Shown: positions 12,978 through 26,159, counted from the stretch's first letter. The stretch is 64,000 nucleotides of DNA from Chenopodium formosanum (GCA_024500155.1 CM044876.1:9491001-9555000), one strand, 5' to 3'. Made by a program: numbers and translations. Notes: generated by a model from the letters alone, not told the origin.

Positions 12978-13302
12978 GGCCCTGTTCTCTTCACCTTAAA
13001 AAAAATATTAAGTAAAAATAATTTTAGTTCAGTAAAAATAAGTTCAGTTCTGTAAAATCAATTTTAGTTCAGTAAAAATAATTTCAGTTCAATAAAAATA
13101 AGTTTAGTTCAGTAAAATTCAGTTTTCTGAAAGAAGAATTATAATAGAAAATCAGTAAAAATAATTTTAGTTCAGCAAAAATAATTTTAGTTCAGTAAAA
13201 TTAATTTAAGTTCAGTAAAAATAATTTAAATTCAGCAAAAATAATTTCAGTTCAGTAAAAATAATTTCAGTTCAGCAAAATTAAGGTGAAGAGAACGGGG
13301 CC
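12978..13302. mobile_element. Harbinger-like MITE with internal ~20-bp tandem repeats, 325 bp
   Basis: Perfectly placed 22-bp terminal inverted repeats differ at one base and contain CTGTTCTCTTCACC or CCGTTCTCTTCACC. Both ends are flanked by TAA (12975-12977 and 13303-13305). The interior is more than ten copies of a short unit of the type TTCAGTAAAAATAATTTTAG, with small variants. Confidence 0.85.
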
Positions 13303-13349
13303 TAATACATGGTGGTATTTTTCAAAATTTTCAATTAATTACTACTACA

Positions 13350-13645
13350 CTTTCTTGACTCAAAATCAATTCTATATTCCCATTTTTTATTTTTATTTTT
13401 TTGACGGGTATATTCCCAATTTCAAAGAGATGATAGATTGCAAGTAGATCAATTCTATATTCCAATTTTAAAGAGATGATTGTTGTTTCTTGACATATAA
13501 TCAATTCTATATTCTATTCCAATTTTAAGGAGATGATTGCAATTTGTTGACTTTAAATCAATACCATGCATATTCCTAATTTGTAGGACATAATTTCAAT
13601 TTCTTGGCACAAATCAATACCATATTCACGGAGATGATTGCAAAT
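13350..13645. repeat. Degenerate tandem array, four to five copies of ~60 bp
   Basis: A unit with the elements TTCTTGAC, AAATCAAT, CTATATTCC and AGAGATGATTG recurs at about 60-bp spacing with substitutions and small indels. No coding potential is seen. Confidence 0.65.
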
Positions 13646-14119
13646 TTTTTTTTTTTTTTTTACATAATATTATTATCATCATTGGTATTATCTTGTGGTC
13701 AAAGAAAGGTACTTCCAAAATTTTGATAAAGCATAATAAATTAATTGTGAACAAAGCAAATATACATTCTAAGTGTGAGGACTAAGGATTCACACTAGTA
13801 CTCCATATCTTGTTTATAAATTAAATTGATGCTGCCATATTATTACTACTATGTACAAGTTTTAATAAATTCATATCACAAACAAAAAAACAACTACAGG
13901 TTTTGGAAAAGCATCCAACTTGCCAACCCAACCTAACTCGGCCAAAAGGTTTGTATATTGATTATATATCCAATATTTGGGTGTATATATGATATATTTT
14001 TTTTCTTGAAAGAAAATATGGGTGTATGACCTAATTTGCACGGTATTAGCTATTTTATTTTCCCTTTGAACTTTATTATATATATATAATTCAAACGAAG
14101 TAGAGTGCATCCGTAATGC

Positions 14120-14944
14120 CAAGGGCGGAGCCATGGGGGGGGGGGGGGGGGCTGGTGCCCCGTGGCCCAATTGGTGGCCTTTATATTTTGAAGGCTGGCT
14201 TCATAGATATATACAATAAAGGTGGACTTATGTGTAACTTTCTAGTGTATAGCTTAGTGGTTACTAGTTAGAGTGGAAAATGTAAGCTTTATCACATGTT
14301 GGTATGGTGTTCGATCCTTGTGGGTGTCACTTTTATGTTTTTTTTTTTTAAAAAAATTATTCTTTTTTTTTCTTTTTAACGGCAATCCCTTTTTTCTCAC
14401 TTTTTTTAAGGAATTTTTTTTCCCCACTTGAAATGACTAGTACTATTATTTTTACTCTATATTTCTTTTATCCCTTCAATCTTACGATTTATTTGTTTAT
14501 CAATTGTTTTGATTTCAAATTTTCTTTTATTATTTTTTCTATATTCTAATTTACTAAATTAGTAAATTGCATAACTTTTTTTTTACAAAAATTATTCTTT
14601 ATTCTCATATATATTTTATTGATTTCTCACCAAAAAAAAATAATTTATTTTATTGTTTTTTGTGCAAATGAACCACAAGAGCCATACAAAATATAAACGG
14701 GAGGACATAGGAGGAAATCAAGCTTATACTCTTATATCGTACACAAATCCTTCGCTTGAACCAATAAGGCAAGACTTCATAGGTTGTAATGTTGATTATT
14801 TTGATGAAATACTTTATGTTGCTTAATAAAATATAGTCAAATCTAATTTATAATATCGCAAATTAAATACCTTCGAAAAATACAATATTTTGTTACTTAA
14901 TAAATCTCGGCCCCCCCATGTTTCAATTCCTGGCTTCGCCCCTG
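14120..14944. mobile_element. hAT-like non-autonomous element, 825 bp, with perfect 8-bp TSD
   Basis: Left end CAAGGGCGGAGCCATGG and right end (reverse complement) CAGGGGCGAAGCCAGG form the terminal repeats. The target duplication CGTAATGC is exact at 14112-14119 and 14945-14952. A G-run of about 15 starts near 14135. The interior is AT-rich with no transposase. A short segment of the flank (ACCTAATTTGCACGGTATTA) occurs both about 70 bp left of the element and directly right of it, showing an older local duplication at the site. Confidence 0.85.
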
Positions 14945-15551
14945 CGTAATGCATGGACCTAATTTGCACGGTATTATATTAGCTATTTTATTTAGTATGT
15001 ATTAGAAAGAAGAAAATAGTACTGTAAAAGTGAAAGCTATAATTTATTTATTTATTTATTGAGAAAGGAAGTTATTTGGAGGTTATTGCAAAAAAAAAAA
15101 AAAAAAAAAAAAAGCACAAAATTGCAAGATTGTAGTTTTGGTGGAGAGAAGTTAGAAAAAAACTCTTAAATTATATAAAAGATTGCTTTTCATTTTGTTA
15201 GTAGGGAAAAAAAAAGTTCATTTAATTAATTGTTTACTAAGAACCACATTACCACAAAAATCTAATTTTTAGAATTAATTTCAAACATGAACATTTTGAA
15301 ATTTTGATTAACTTTGTATGAGCTTGAATTATGTTGAATCGTCTACCAAATGCTTTTCCTTAATCCAATTTTAATGTCTGTCAAAAAATATATATATAAA
15401 TAAATAAATAAAAAATCAATTGGACATACATGAGAATCGATGAGAAGAAACACTATGATGTCATGCATGGAATTAAGCAATCTAGTAGAAAAAATGAATG
15501 TTTTTTAAAATAGTAGGTGGTAACATATAAAAAAATATTGGTAGTTAGAGC

Positions 15552-16030
15552 ACTCTCACTCATGATCAAAAATATGCCCATGAGGAGAAATTCAAGGTAA
15601 AAACCCAAAAATATGTATCCCACTCATGGGCAAAAAAATAAATGCCCATGAGGAAAAATCAGAAATGCCCAATGCCATGGCATTTTTGTAATGCTACAGT
15701 AACTTGTGTACCCACTAATTAGATCTAAAAATAGCTATTTTAACCAATTTAACATATTTAAAAACAAAAATAAAAATTATCAATGTTCATAATTTATTTT
15801 CATCTATAAGTAGACACCCATTTTTTTATATTTTTGTGCACTTCGAAAAATCACATTTTTCTACTTAATTTGTTATTATTAAAAATTTTACTTTTGTTGT
15901 GGGTTTATTTTAGCCCATGAGTGTGTGAGGACTTGTATAAAAAAAATGCCCATGAAATAAGTGGAAAAGAGGAGTGAGAAAGTGGGTAGAGAGAGAATGG
16001 CATTTTATTTTTTTGACCATGAGTGAGAGT
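15552..16030. mobile_element. TIR element (MITE-like), 479 bp
   Basis: Inverted ends ACTCTCACTCATGATCAAAAA (left) and ACTCTCACTCATGGTCAAAA (right, reverse complement). The interior repeats the phrase TGCCCATGAG several times. The target duplication is not clear. It lies about 290 bp upstream of the NLR start codon, so it may contribute to that promoter. Confidence 0.7.
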
Positions 16031-16320
16031 TGTATAGCCTTATAAGTTATTAATTAGTATTAAACTAGAAGAATAGTTGGTGATTATTTCCTAAAAAACA
16101 ATCCCATAATTCCATAAACTAATACGGAGCACATTATAAGACAAATATTATAAGTAAAAGTGTAAAGCTATCATGGGATTGAGAGAATATCATATACTCC
16201 ATACAAGTGTTTTTTTTTTTTTTTTTTTTTTTTTGGAAAGATATGTATTTTGTAATTTCATTTTATGTGATCCTGTGATTGATTGGTTTTCTTTGCCAAA
16301 AATATTTATCCAGCTTGAGC

Positions 16321-19300
16321 ATGGCTAGTGAAATTGAGGATGCAGCTAAAGAGTTTGCCAAGTCTTTGATCATTGATATGTTAAAAGAATGGTATTCTTA
16401 CATAATGAACTACAATAATAACATGAATGAACTTCGAGATAAGTACAACCTCTTAGTCGCTTACAAAGATACCTTTAGTAACAAAGTAGAGCAACGCAAA
16501 CAAGAAAATCTACATAAGAGTACAATACTCATTGATATTTGGCTAGCCAAGGTTCGAGACCTCGTCGAGAAAGACAAGGTTTTGCAACAACTCGTTGATG
16601 AGAAGACTAGGAAAGACAAAGACCATTGTTGCTACGGTCGTGTTAACTGCAATTTGTACCAACGGTATGAGATGAGTAAATTGGCTAAAATTAAGGTCAA
16701 TGAAATCGAATCCGTCATCAAAGAAAGACCAGATGATTCTATGACCACGGAACCTCGACTAGACTTGAAATCCATCCCCAACGAATTCTTGACGAGCTTG
16801 CGTTCTAGAGTAGTGCTTATGGAGGAAATACTCAACAAGTTACGCGACGATCAAGTTAATGTTGTTGGCATATTTGGCATGGGAGCTATAGGTAAACATA
16901 TTTGCACTCTTTCAATAATCTTGTTTTACTTTGCGTATGTTTCGCAAAATACTTGATCTAGTGGTAAGGATTAATATCTCACAGCCTTGAGGTTATGACT
17001 TATGGGATCAAACCCATCTAGAAGCAACTTAATTTAAGGGTGGGATTTCGTAACTTCCCCCTACTACTAAGGGGCCTTGCCTGACCACATACCCATATCA
17101 ATAGCATTTATGACTAGATTAACCATATTAAGTACATTTTCACTTTTTAAATTGAATGACATGCTTGAGCAATAGATGTGTCCTAATGGATACCAAATAT
17201 CTTCAATGGTCAACACCTTTTTTCTTTTTCTTTTTTTTTTTTTTAGCGGTCCATTGTTTTTCTTTTTCTTTTAATCTATTAGTCTTTCCTATGGTGGGGA
17301 GACTTTTAGATTCTAATATCCTTTCATGTGATAGGGGGTCATTAGACCGTATATCTTACCTTTAAAAATAATCTTCAATGATGATTCTGCAAATTGTAGT
17401 AACATCTAATATATAGAAAATGCATTAACAAGAGGAGACATACAATCATACACATACACATAGATTAGGAATAATTAAGGTAGTAACTCAATTAACCAAA
17501 CCTTTTTTTATTAGGTTAAAAAAATTCTACTTGTAATTTCTTCGTTATTTTTTACTTGACATGTTTTAATCACTGTACTTATCAATAAAGTATTTTAAAA
17601 GTATTTAGCACTAACAATGCTCCAGGCCATTACATGATAAAAATGTGAAATTATAATTATACATTTTATTTATGACCTAATTTAATCATTACATAATAAA
17701 ATTTATTTTTCAGTCATTTACTACATTTTTAAAGTTTATTTTTCAGTCATTTACATGGAATTTATAACCATTAACTAGTAGGACATCTAATGTCAGAACT
17801 TGATGTTTTATGTTCTAATCTTATATAGATCATATCTACTCATTCTTATGTAGATTGATGAAATGAAATGAGGAACAACAAATGGTGGCATGTATAATTA
17901 TCCTTAATCAATTAAAGCTATAAAAACTTAGTAGTGTGATTGATTGCATGAATTTATTGAGATAAATCTAATTTAAGATCCAGTATGAAATGTATGAATC
18001 ACAAATGATTATTTAAGGCTTAAAGTCTTAAAAAAAACATGTCATATTATTGTGTAAAAGTAGTTGAAATGGGTCAACTTTAAAAAACAAAGTAGATAAT
18101 AACTAGAAATTTAGAACTAATAAAAGATTACTAATTGTTGGGATCTTATGTATGAGTATGTGACAGGTAAGACAATGTTGGTAAAAGAAATTGAAAATAA
18201 AGGAGCAAAAGATATGTTTGAGAAAATTGTGATGGTTGAGATTTCGGAATCCCCCAATGTGGAACGCATCCAAGATGAGATTGCAGAGCAACTTAATCTA
18301 AAATTAGACAATTTGCATAGTATAGAGCAGAGGGCAAAGTTTGTATACAACACTCTAATGGGAAATACTAAGATACTCATTATATTTATTGGATAACCTT
18401 TGGGAGAAACTTGATTTAGGAAAAGTGGGGATACCAAAACCTTACGATAACTCACAACAATTTTCGTGCAAGTTGTTGGTGACGAGTAGAATGAAGAATG
18501 TGTGTGAAGTAATGGGAGTATCAATGGGTAACATATTCGAAGTGTGCCCACTAGATATAAATGAAGTATATAAGACAACTTTTCAGGGCACGGGTTGGAG
18601 CTAGTGCCCGCCTTGATGGCCTAAAAGAACAAGAAGAGGTGGAGAAGAGAATGTTGAACAAGTGTGGAGGATTGCCTCTTGCTATTGTGGCATTAGCCGA
18701 TGTACTTAAGAACCAAGAGTTGTCAACTTGGGAACATTTTGCAAGTGAATTAGAAAAACCTATTTCAAATAGTCAAGCCAAAATTAGTGGTGTACATTGT
18801 CAAACATACTCGATTCTAGAAACAAGTTACAAGCTCATGGAAAGTGAAGAGAAAAGGAGGTTTTTCTTGCTTGCTTGTTTGTTCCTCTTTGGAACAAGTA
18901 TACCCGTTGAAGAAATGATGAGATATGGTATTGGATTGGGGTTGTTTCAACGTGTTAACAATCTAACTGAAGCCATAGAGCTAGCCAACACATGGGTCGA
19001 TGAGCTCAAATCATCAGCTTTGCTATTAGAAGACGATAGTCAAGGTTATTATACAAAAATACATGATGTGGTTCGAGAATCTACAATATCTTTTGCAGAA
19101 AAAGGTATGTTTGTCATTCCTTTCATGTATTTTGTCATTTCTTTCAATTTTATTTCATATGGCCTGGTGTACGTTGCTTTAAAGGAAATTTTGTCAGAAA
19201 ATACCTTTTTAAACACTTTTTTTTTCTTTATTTGGTGAAAACACACCCAAAGGCAGTTTTTCACAACAAAATTCTTATAAAAGGTGTTATCTGACAAATT

Positions 19301-22076
19301 TTCCTACTTTAAGTAAAGAAAATTTGAGTATGAAAAATGGAATGCAGATGGAAATATGTTTATGGTAGAAGCTTTTCCTCGATGGTTGTTGTTGGAAACT
19401 TGTCAAAAGTACAATGCCATATCATTAATGTCTGGTGCTGATCATTCTCGACTAAACGAACTTAACTCCAACAAGCTTCAAATATTGAGATTAGACAGGA
19501 GTGAACCTCGAGATCATTTTCCTGATAGTTTTTTCCAAGGGATGTCAAATCTAAAAGTTTTAGTGTTGAAAGAAATGGCCTTTTCATTAGGGTTGCCGAA
19601 TTCCATTAGAAACTTGAGTAGTCTCCGAACGTTACACTTAGAGGAATGTAAGTTGGGAGATATATCAAACATTTGTGAGTTGGTGGACCTTGTTGTTCTT
19701 AGTCTTCGAAAATCAATTGTTGAGGAACTACCAGAGGCAATAGGGAATCCTTGCAATCTTCGTTTGTTAGATTTGAATCATTGCATTATTAAAAGGAGGA
19801 AAGGAATACCTGCTAATGTCCTGTCTAAGCTCTCTAAATTGGAAGGATTTTATGCTTATAGATACGGCCAGAGTCCGTGGAAATATGACAGTGATATTAA
19901 TGAAAAGAGAAGTGATCGATATCCATTTGCACGCATTGTTGAGCTGAATAATTTGAGGTACCTCAAAGTAGTTGAGTTATTAGTCGAGTTCAATGAATGG
20001 CCAATTCGCGATGATGAACTCCAATTTGTCAAAAATCTGGATCACTTTCATGTATCATTCGGATGGACTTGGTTAGCTTCAAAAACATATTCTCGTGTTT
20101 TAGAGTTTATAGGTATAGATAATGTGAGCTCAATTGCAAAATACAAAAGCTTAGGGGTATTGCCGGAGAAAACTCAATTGTTATTGGTAGAAAATATGTG
20201 GAAGCTGCAATACATTTTTGATGATTACTTCCAACAACAAGAAGAGGAGACCAAAACACATAGCTTTTTATTGGGAATTTATAATATTATTCATGTTCCT
20301 GAGCTTCCACACTTGCAGCATATAGAAGTTATAGTATGCCCAAAGATGCATTCTCTCTCTTCTACACTTTTTAAGGCACCAAACTTGACTTATTTATGGG
20401 TGTCATATTGTGAGAATATGAAATTCCTTTTTCAAGAGCGTGTTCTTCATCAGCTTAATGTAGATGGAGATCCAAATGATATTGTATTTCCTTGTTTAAA
20501 GCGAATGACCCTAATACATCTTCCGAAATTAGAAAGTGTTACGGGAACAATCATCACTAAGGATGATCTAGAGGTTGGAAATCATATTCTGTTCAATCAA
20601 AAGGTACGTACTATGTCAATATGTATTTTTCTAGATAAATTTCTCCTCGACTATATATCTTTTAAAATGTTAATTAATGTTTTGTCAACACTGCAGGTGA
20701 TATTTCCATTGTTGGAGGAGTTGAAATTATCTAATTTGTACAAAATTGTACAATTGTGGGAGTTCAACAGTAAGGCGAATTATTATTCCAGTTTTCAAAA
20801 TTTACGCAACTTAAATATTGATTTTTGTTGCAAGCTTAAAACTTTAGGATGCCTCTCAATAGCAAATGCACTTGTACAACTAAAACAATTATCCATACGG
20901 TGCTGTCCACTACTAAGGAAAGTAATAAGTTTAGGGGAGGAGGTAACTGAAGTTACTAATAAATTTGGTGAAGAAATATTTCCATCCCTTGAAAGTGTTC
21001 GACTAGAAGACTGCCCCAAATCAAAGATTTTTATATCTGGAGGAAACCTTAAGTTGTCATCTTTGCAACAACTTAACATTAACAATTGTCCGAAGATGCA
21101 ATCTTTCTCATCTGGATTTCTTTTCGAGGCTCCCAAATTAAATCAAATTGAATTCAATCATATCAATTATTCCACGGACAAGACTAAAGACATTAATTCC
21201 TTTTTGCAAAACTTCAACAAACCCGAGGTATGTTTTCTATAATCCTCAACTTTATTTTCGCCAATCTTTCTCAATTACTAGATAATAGGGTGACTAATGC
21301 ATGCAATGCGCACGCCATACCTAACCCTATCCGGGGAGTTGTTTGATTTGTTGGCAACATAAAGAGGGAAAATATATAAATAAATATTTTTAAGGCTAAA
21401 ATGTCTGCACACAATTCTTAAGAGTTAAAAAAAAGTGAATTAATGTTTATAAGGACAAATAAATAAATCTTTTATAGGATATAACTATTCACACACTTTA
21501 TTTTCATAAGAGTTAAATCATTAATTAAAACACACAAAGGAAAAGCTTAGAGGCAATGAACAATATACCAATAGGGGCATATAGGTAAACAAATATTTTA
21601 CCAATACAATAGTCCTCACATTATTCACAAGTATTTCTCATACCTTTTAAAAATTAGGGAAAAGATTATTTAGCTTATTTTTGTATAAGAATTAATTTAT
21701 ATTTTCGAAAATCAAAGAAAAAATAATTCTAAACCACCTTATAAATTAAAAATAAGTCTAAGACACTATCTTCATAATTTGTCATCTTTAAGACACTATC
21801 TTCATTAAAAAAAAAATTACAAAAAAAAAAAAACACTATTAAGAGTAAGTTAACAATCAAAGTCGTGCATTGAAGATCATATACCTTTTTTTTTGAGGGC
21901 ATTGAAGATCATATACTTCGTAAAAGATAAAAAGGGACAAGTCATAGTGCAAAATTTGGGTACTTTAGCTCTAAACGATTTTTGATAAGGTATTTATCAA
22001 CTTTTTCTTTTAGGAATTTAATTGCTACATTGTTCCTGCAGTGAAGGCGTCGTCGAAGAGAAGAGCAGAGGGGTAG
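16321..22076 (+). pseudogene. CC-NB-LRR resistance gene of the RPS2/RPS5 type with two frameshifts
   Basis: Exons: 16321-16891, 18167-19104, 19348-20603, 20697-21227 and 22014-22076. Exon 1 (start ATG 16321) encodes a coiled-coil domain and ends inside the P-loop GIFGMGAIGKT; the splice falls in the Gly-Lys codons, typical of this NLR group. Exon 2 carries kinase-2 (LDNLWEKLDL), RNBS-B (LLVTSRMKNVC), CGGLPLAI and a KIHDVVRE (MHD-like) motif. It changes frame near 18385 (within kinase-2, one apparent extra base) and again near 18575 (before LFRARVGA), so NB-ARC cannot be read in one frame. Exons 3-5 form a long LRR domain, the last ending EFNCYIVPAVKASSKRRAEG before TAG. Intron 20604-20696 is 93 nt and has no stop, so retention keeps the frame. 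The usual second Gly of the P-loop is Ala. NLRs are cytoplasmic or membrane-linked immune receptors; this copy is probably inactive. Confidence 0.85.
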
Positions 22077-22246
22077 CGGTCATATAAAGCAGAAATACAA
22101 ACCAGTAAATTACCTCAACAAGTTTACAATATCATTGTAGAAAGCTTTCGGTTGATATGGTTGCCAAAGAATCGAACCAAATTTCTTCTTTGTATGATGA
22201 ACACACAATATTATACGTAGTAGTATATTTCATTTCATATTATTTA

Positions 22247-22421
22247 TGTTAGATTTCGGGAAAACTCCTCAATCTAGAGTGTGTACCATTGATCAAAATA
22301 TATAGAGTTTACAACGCTAGGCCTAATTACATTAGGAATCCTAGTTACGATAAACATACAAAATATACATTTAATATATCCTAATCTGCGACAAATATTA
22401 TTCTAAATATATTATCTATCA
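22247..22421 (-). repeat. 3' LTR of the copia element (175 bp)
   Basis: Near-identical to 26937-27091. It begins with TGTTAG and ends with TATCA on the plus strand, i.e. TG...CA in element orientation, next to the polypurine tract. The left flank is ATTTA (22242-22246). Confidence 0.9.
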
Positions 22422-24113
22422 CACCCCCGCAGTCGTAGCGGGAGGAGGACGTACGCTAAGACTGGACCTAAATTCCAGAAACAATTCTCGTGGGAGGCCT
22501 TTAGTGAAAATGTCCACGAACTGATATCTAGTAGGAACATGCAGAACCCGTACTTCCCCCAAAGCAACCTTTTCTCGAACAAAATGAATATCCATCTCCA
22601 CATGTTTGGTGCGTTGGTGTTGTACTGGGTTGCCAGAAAGGTAGATAGCACTGACATTATCACAATAAACAATAGTAGCCTGCCGTAGAGGACAATGTAA
22701 CTCAAGTAATAAATTACGAAGCCAACATGCCTCAGAGACAACATTTGCGACGTCTCGATATTCAGCTTCTGCACTCGACTTAGACAAAGTATGCTGACGC
22801 TTAGATGACCAGGACACGAGGTTGTCCCCAAGGAAACAACAATAGCCCGAGGTAGAACGCCGGGTATCGGGACAACCTCCCCAGTCAGCGTCAGTGTAAG
22901 TAATCAATCGATGGGAAGCAGTAGGATATAAATGTAAGCCGTGATCAATGGTACCCTGAACATAACGCAGAATGCGTTTCAAAGCCTCATAATGAGGTTC
23001 CCGGGGATCATGCATAAATAGACACACCTGTTGTACCGCATAAGAAATATATGGCCTGGTGAAAGTAAGATACTGAAGAGCACCTGCTAAACTGCGATAC
23101 AATGTAGGATCCCGAAAAGGTGGCCCTGCATCTGCACTAAGTTTGGACTTAGTGTCAACTGGAGTAGCTGCAGGCTTACAAGAGGCCATACCTGCACGCT
23201 CTAAAATCTCCTGTGCATACTTTTCCTGCGAAAGTAGCATATAAGAGGGTTTGCGGGTCACCGCAATCCCCAAAAAATAACTCAAAGGACCCAAGTCAGA
23301 CATAGGAAACTCAGTTTGCAACTGAGAAATAATTCCTGTACGCAACCTGTCAGATGAGGTAGCTAAAATAATATCATCAACATATAAGAGCAAATATGCC
23401 ATATTATCACCCTGCCGGAAAGTAAAAAGAGAGTTGTCACTCTTGGAAATGACAAAACCCAATTTGACAAGAAAATTTGCAAAGCGTTGGTACCAAGCTC
23501 TGGGAGCTTGTTTCAAACCATAGAGAGCCCTGCGGAGCCGACAAACATGAGTAGGAGCCCTCCGATCAACAAAGCTCGGAGGTTGATGCATATAAACAGT
23601 TTCCTGCAAATCACCATGTAAAAAGGCATTTTTGACATCTAGTTGATGTATCGACCACTTTTTAGCCAAAGCTAAACTGAGAACAGTGCGAATCGTGGCC
23701 GGTTTAACTACCGGACTGAAAGTCTCATCACAATCCACACCAACTTCCTGCGACCTGCCATCACATACAAGACGAGCTTTGTGCCTCTCAAGGTCACCAT
23801 TAGACTTGTATTTATGCTTAAATATCCACATACAATTAACAATATTCACCCCCGTAGGCCTAGGCACCAACTCCCATGTCCCTATTTTAATTAAAGCCCT
23901 GTACTCATCATTCATCGACGCATTCCAATTATGGTCATTTAAAGCTTGTTTATAAGACTTTGGAAGGGGTGATTTTTGAAGAGGTGGACCCAAAGATGGA
24001 ACTGTGAGGTTACAATACTTTGGGTTGGGCTTAAAAATTCCTCGTTGGCTACGGGTAACTCTAGGGGAAGGTGGCGGTGGCCGTGTGGGCTGTAGAGGTT
24101 GAATTCCACGCAA
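22419..24113 (-). pseudogene. copia reverse transcriptase and RNase H region
   Basis: An open frame of about 560 codons. It contains the RT entry block (ALYGLKQAPRAWYQRF), the catalytic YVDD motif preceded by LLL, and an RNase H with the TDADWGGCPDTRRSTSGYC start, the SSAEAEYR motif and KHVEMDIHFVREKV. The frame is intact, but it is displaced by one base from the integrase frame upstream (shift near 24060-24130), so the polyprotein is interrupted here. Confidence 0.93.
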
Positions 24114-26042
24114 AGGTGGTGGTGTATAAGGGTTGGGCTGGCGAAATTGGGTTGCTGGCAGGTGTGGCGGGTTGGGCCGGGTTGGTAGAGGTGCTGCCAG
24201 GAGTGTGCAGGTGGGATGGTGAGAGATTATGTGGGCCGCAAGTCAGCTGGGGCCTAGGTGGGGTGCGGGTAGGGGAGTTTTGTGGGATGGGTACACGAAC
24301 TGGGCTACCTGCATTTGGGCCAGCTTGGTTATGAGTTTGTGAAGAGTAATGTTGCAGGTAGTGGTGTGTGAGTAGTGGAGATGTGTCATCAAAGCCCAAA
24401 AACTCATAGTCTTTAAGTGTGTAATACTCCAAGTTTTTAAAGGGGAACGTGGACTCATCAAAGGTAACGTGGCGAGAAATTATTACTTTACAAGTTTTAA
24501 TGTCAAGACATTTATAACCACGATGATTAGAGGGATATCCCAAAAAAACACAAGGAGTAGATCTAGGAGCAAGCTTATGAGGAGCTGTAGCAGAAAGATT
24601 AGGGAAACAAAGGCAACCAAAAACCCGTAAGTGGTCATAGGATGGGTTTTTATGAAACAAAGCCTGAGCCGGAGTCATATGCTTTAGAGATTTAGTGGGC
24701 AAAATATTAAGAAGATAAGTGGCCGTCTCTAGAGTGTGTGACCAGTAGGAAGGGGGCAATGAGGCATGGAATAAAAGAGTGCGTTTGACATTATTTATGG
24801 TCCGAATCATACGTTCGGCCTTCCCATTTTGAGAAGATGTGTGTGGACAAGAGAATCTAAAAACCATACCATTGTCAAGGCAAAATTTTTTGAATGGGTC
24901 GTTGTCAAATTCGCGACCGTGACCGCTTTGGAAGGATTTAACAGGACGTTCAAATTGAGTTTGCACATATTGTCTAAAATGAAGAAAGGATTGGTAGGCT
25001 TGAGATTTATGAGCTAAAGGTATGACCCACACATAATGAGTGAAATTATCAAGAAGAACTAAATAATATTTATGTCCATTAATGCTCCGAATGGGAGATG
25101 TCCATAAATCGGCATGAATAATGTCAAAAGCAGAAAAAGTATTATTATTTGAATCATAAAAGGGTAGTCTAACATGTTTTCCTAATTGAAATGAATTGCA
25201 AAAAGTGGAGTCATGCTCCTTATTACAAGAGATGAAATTGTTGCTCCTAAGAAAACTTAAAGAAGAAGCCCCAGGATGTCCTAAACGATCATGCCACGGG
25301 GTGACTGCTGTGAGAGTAGTGGCTAGACATGTGCTTGGTGGACTTGAGGTGACTGGATAAAGCTCCCCGGTGCTATTGCATCTCGTTATTACCCTCCCCG
25401 TTCGAAGATCCTTCACAGAAAAACCATTAGGGTCAAATTCTATAGACACCGAATTATCAGAAGTAAATTTTCGCACAGAAATAAGGTTCTTAATAATTTG
25501 AGGTGCAAGTAGAACATTTTTTAAGGTTAGGGAATTATTAGGGAGGGTTGTGTGACCATAACCAGTAATTGGAATGCGATGACCATTACCTACTAAAATA
25601 TGATTATTAGTGCTTAAATTAAAAAGGGGAAGAAGTATACCGGCATTGTTGGTCATGTGAGATGTCGCACCGGAGTCCATATACCAACCGTTGTCCGGTG
25701 GTGTGAAGTTCATCGAGGAGTACGCACTGCCAAACTCCGTGGGAGTCATAGGAGGCCCGTAAGAGGGAGGCCCTGCTGTATAAGCTTGCTGAGGTGACCC
25801 ACGACCATAAATAGGCCTTGGTTGGTACTGCCCATTAGTTGGAAAAAGGGCTGGTGGGATGGCCCACCCTTGTGGCCAATAAGGAGGATTGGGCCAAGAA
25901 GGTTGAGAGGCCCATTGTTGCCCATGTGAATTGGCCTGCTGTTGTGACTGCCAATTTTGTTGAGATGGCTGAGAAGTCGTCCCCTGCTGCTGCTGGCCAG
26001 GGGAGTTGCCACGGCCCTGACCACCGCGGCCTCGGCCTTTGC
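24061..26042 (-). pseudogene. copia protease / GAG-pre-integrase / integrase region
   Basis: The frame includes a protease-like WYMDSGATSHMTNN motif, a GAG-pre-integrase segment (WHDRLGHPGASSLSFL) and the integrase core. The first catalytic Asp is in HADLW and the Glu is in NGKAERMIRTI. The middle catalytic Asp, normally in a DNG or DHG context, is replaced by Gly (SGHGREF). A stop codon interrupts the same frame at about 26042, where a CGA-type Arg codon appears to have become TGA in a Gly/Arg-rich stretch. Confidence 0.9.
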
Positions 26043-26159
26043 CTCAGCCCTTTCCCCCGCTACTACGTCCCCGTCCTACGCCGCCACCACCCCTGCCGGC
26101 TGTGGTTGATTGTTGTTGTTGCTGAGCCGAATCAGAAGAACCCGAAACCTGTTGTTGTG

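Larger units (their letters stand above)
10385..16320. other. Intergenic interval with transposon fragments, no recognisable gene
   Basis: The first about 150 bp should hold the 5' UTR and promoter of the SAM gene. The rest is AT-rich and holds the TIR elements listed separately. An open reading frame at 12639-12890 (83 codons, Arg/Lys-rich end) has no recognisable domain and could be a decayed first exon. I make no gene call there. Confidence 0.5.

Noticed and set aside
13350..13645. CRISPR-like regular repeats
   Set aside because: The units are degenerate, have no constant spacers, and the DNA is plant nuclear. It is an ordinary decayed tandem array.
20604..20696. Continuous frame through the NLR LRR region without an intron
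   Set aside because: GTACGT and TGCAG borders with a T-rich, non-LRR translation between them indicate a 93-nt intron, although its length keeps the frame open.
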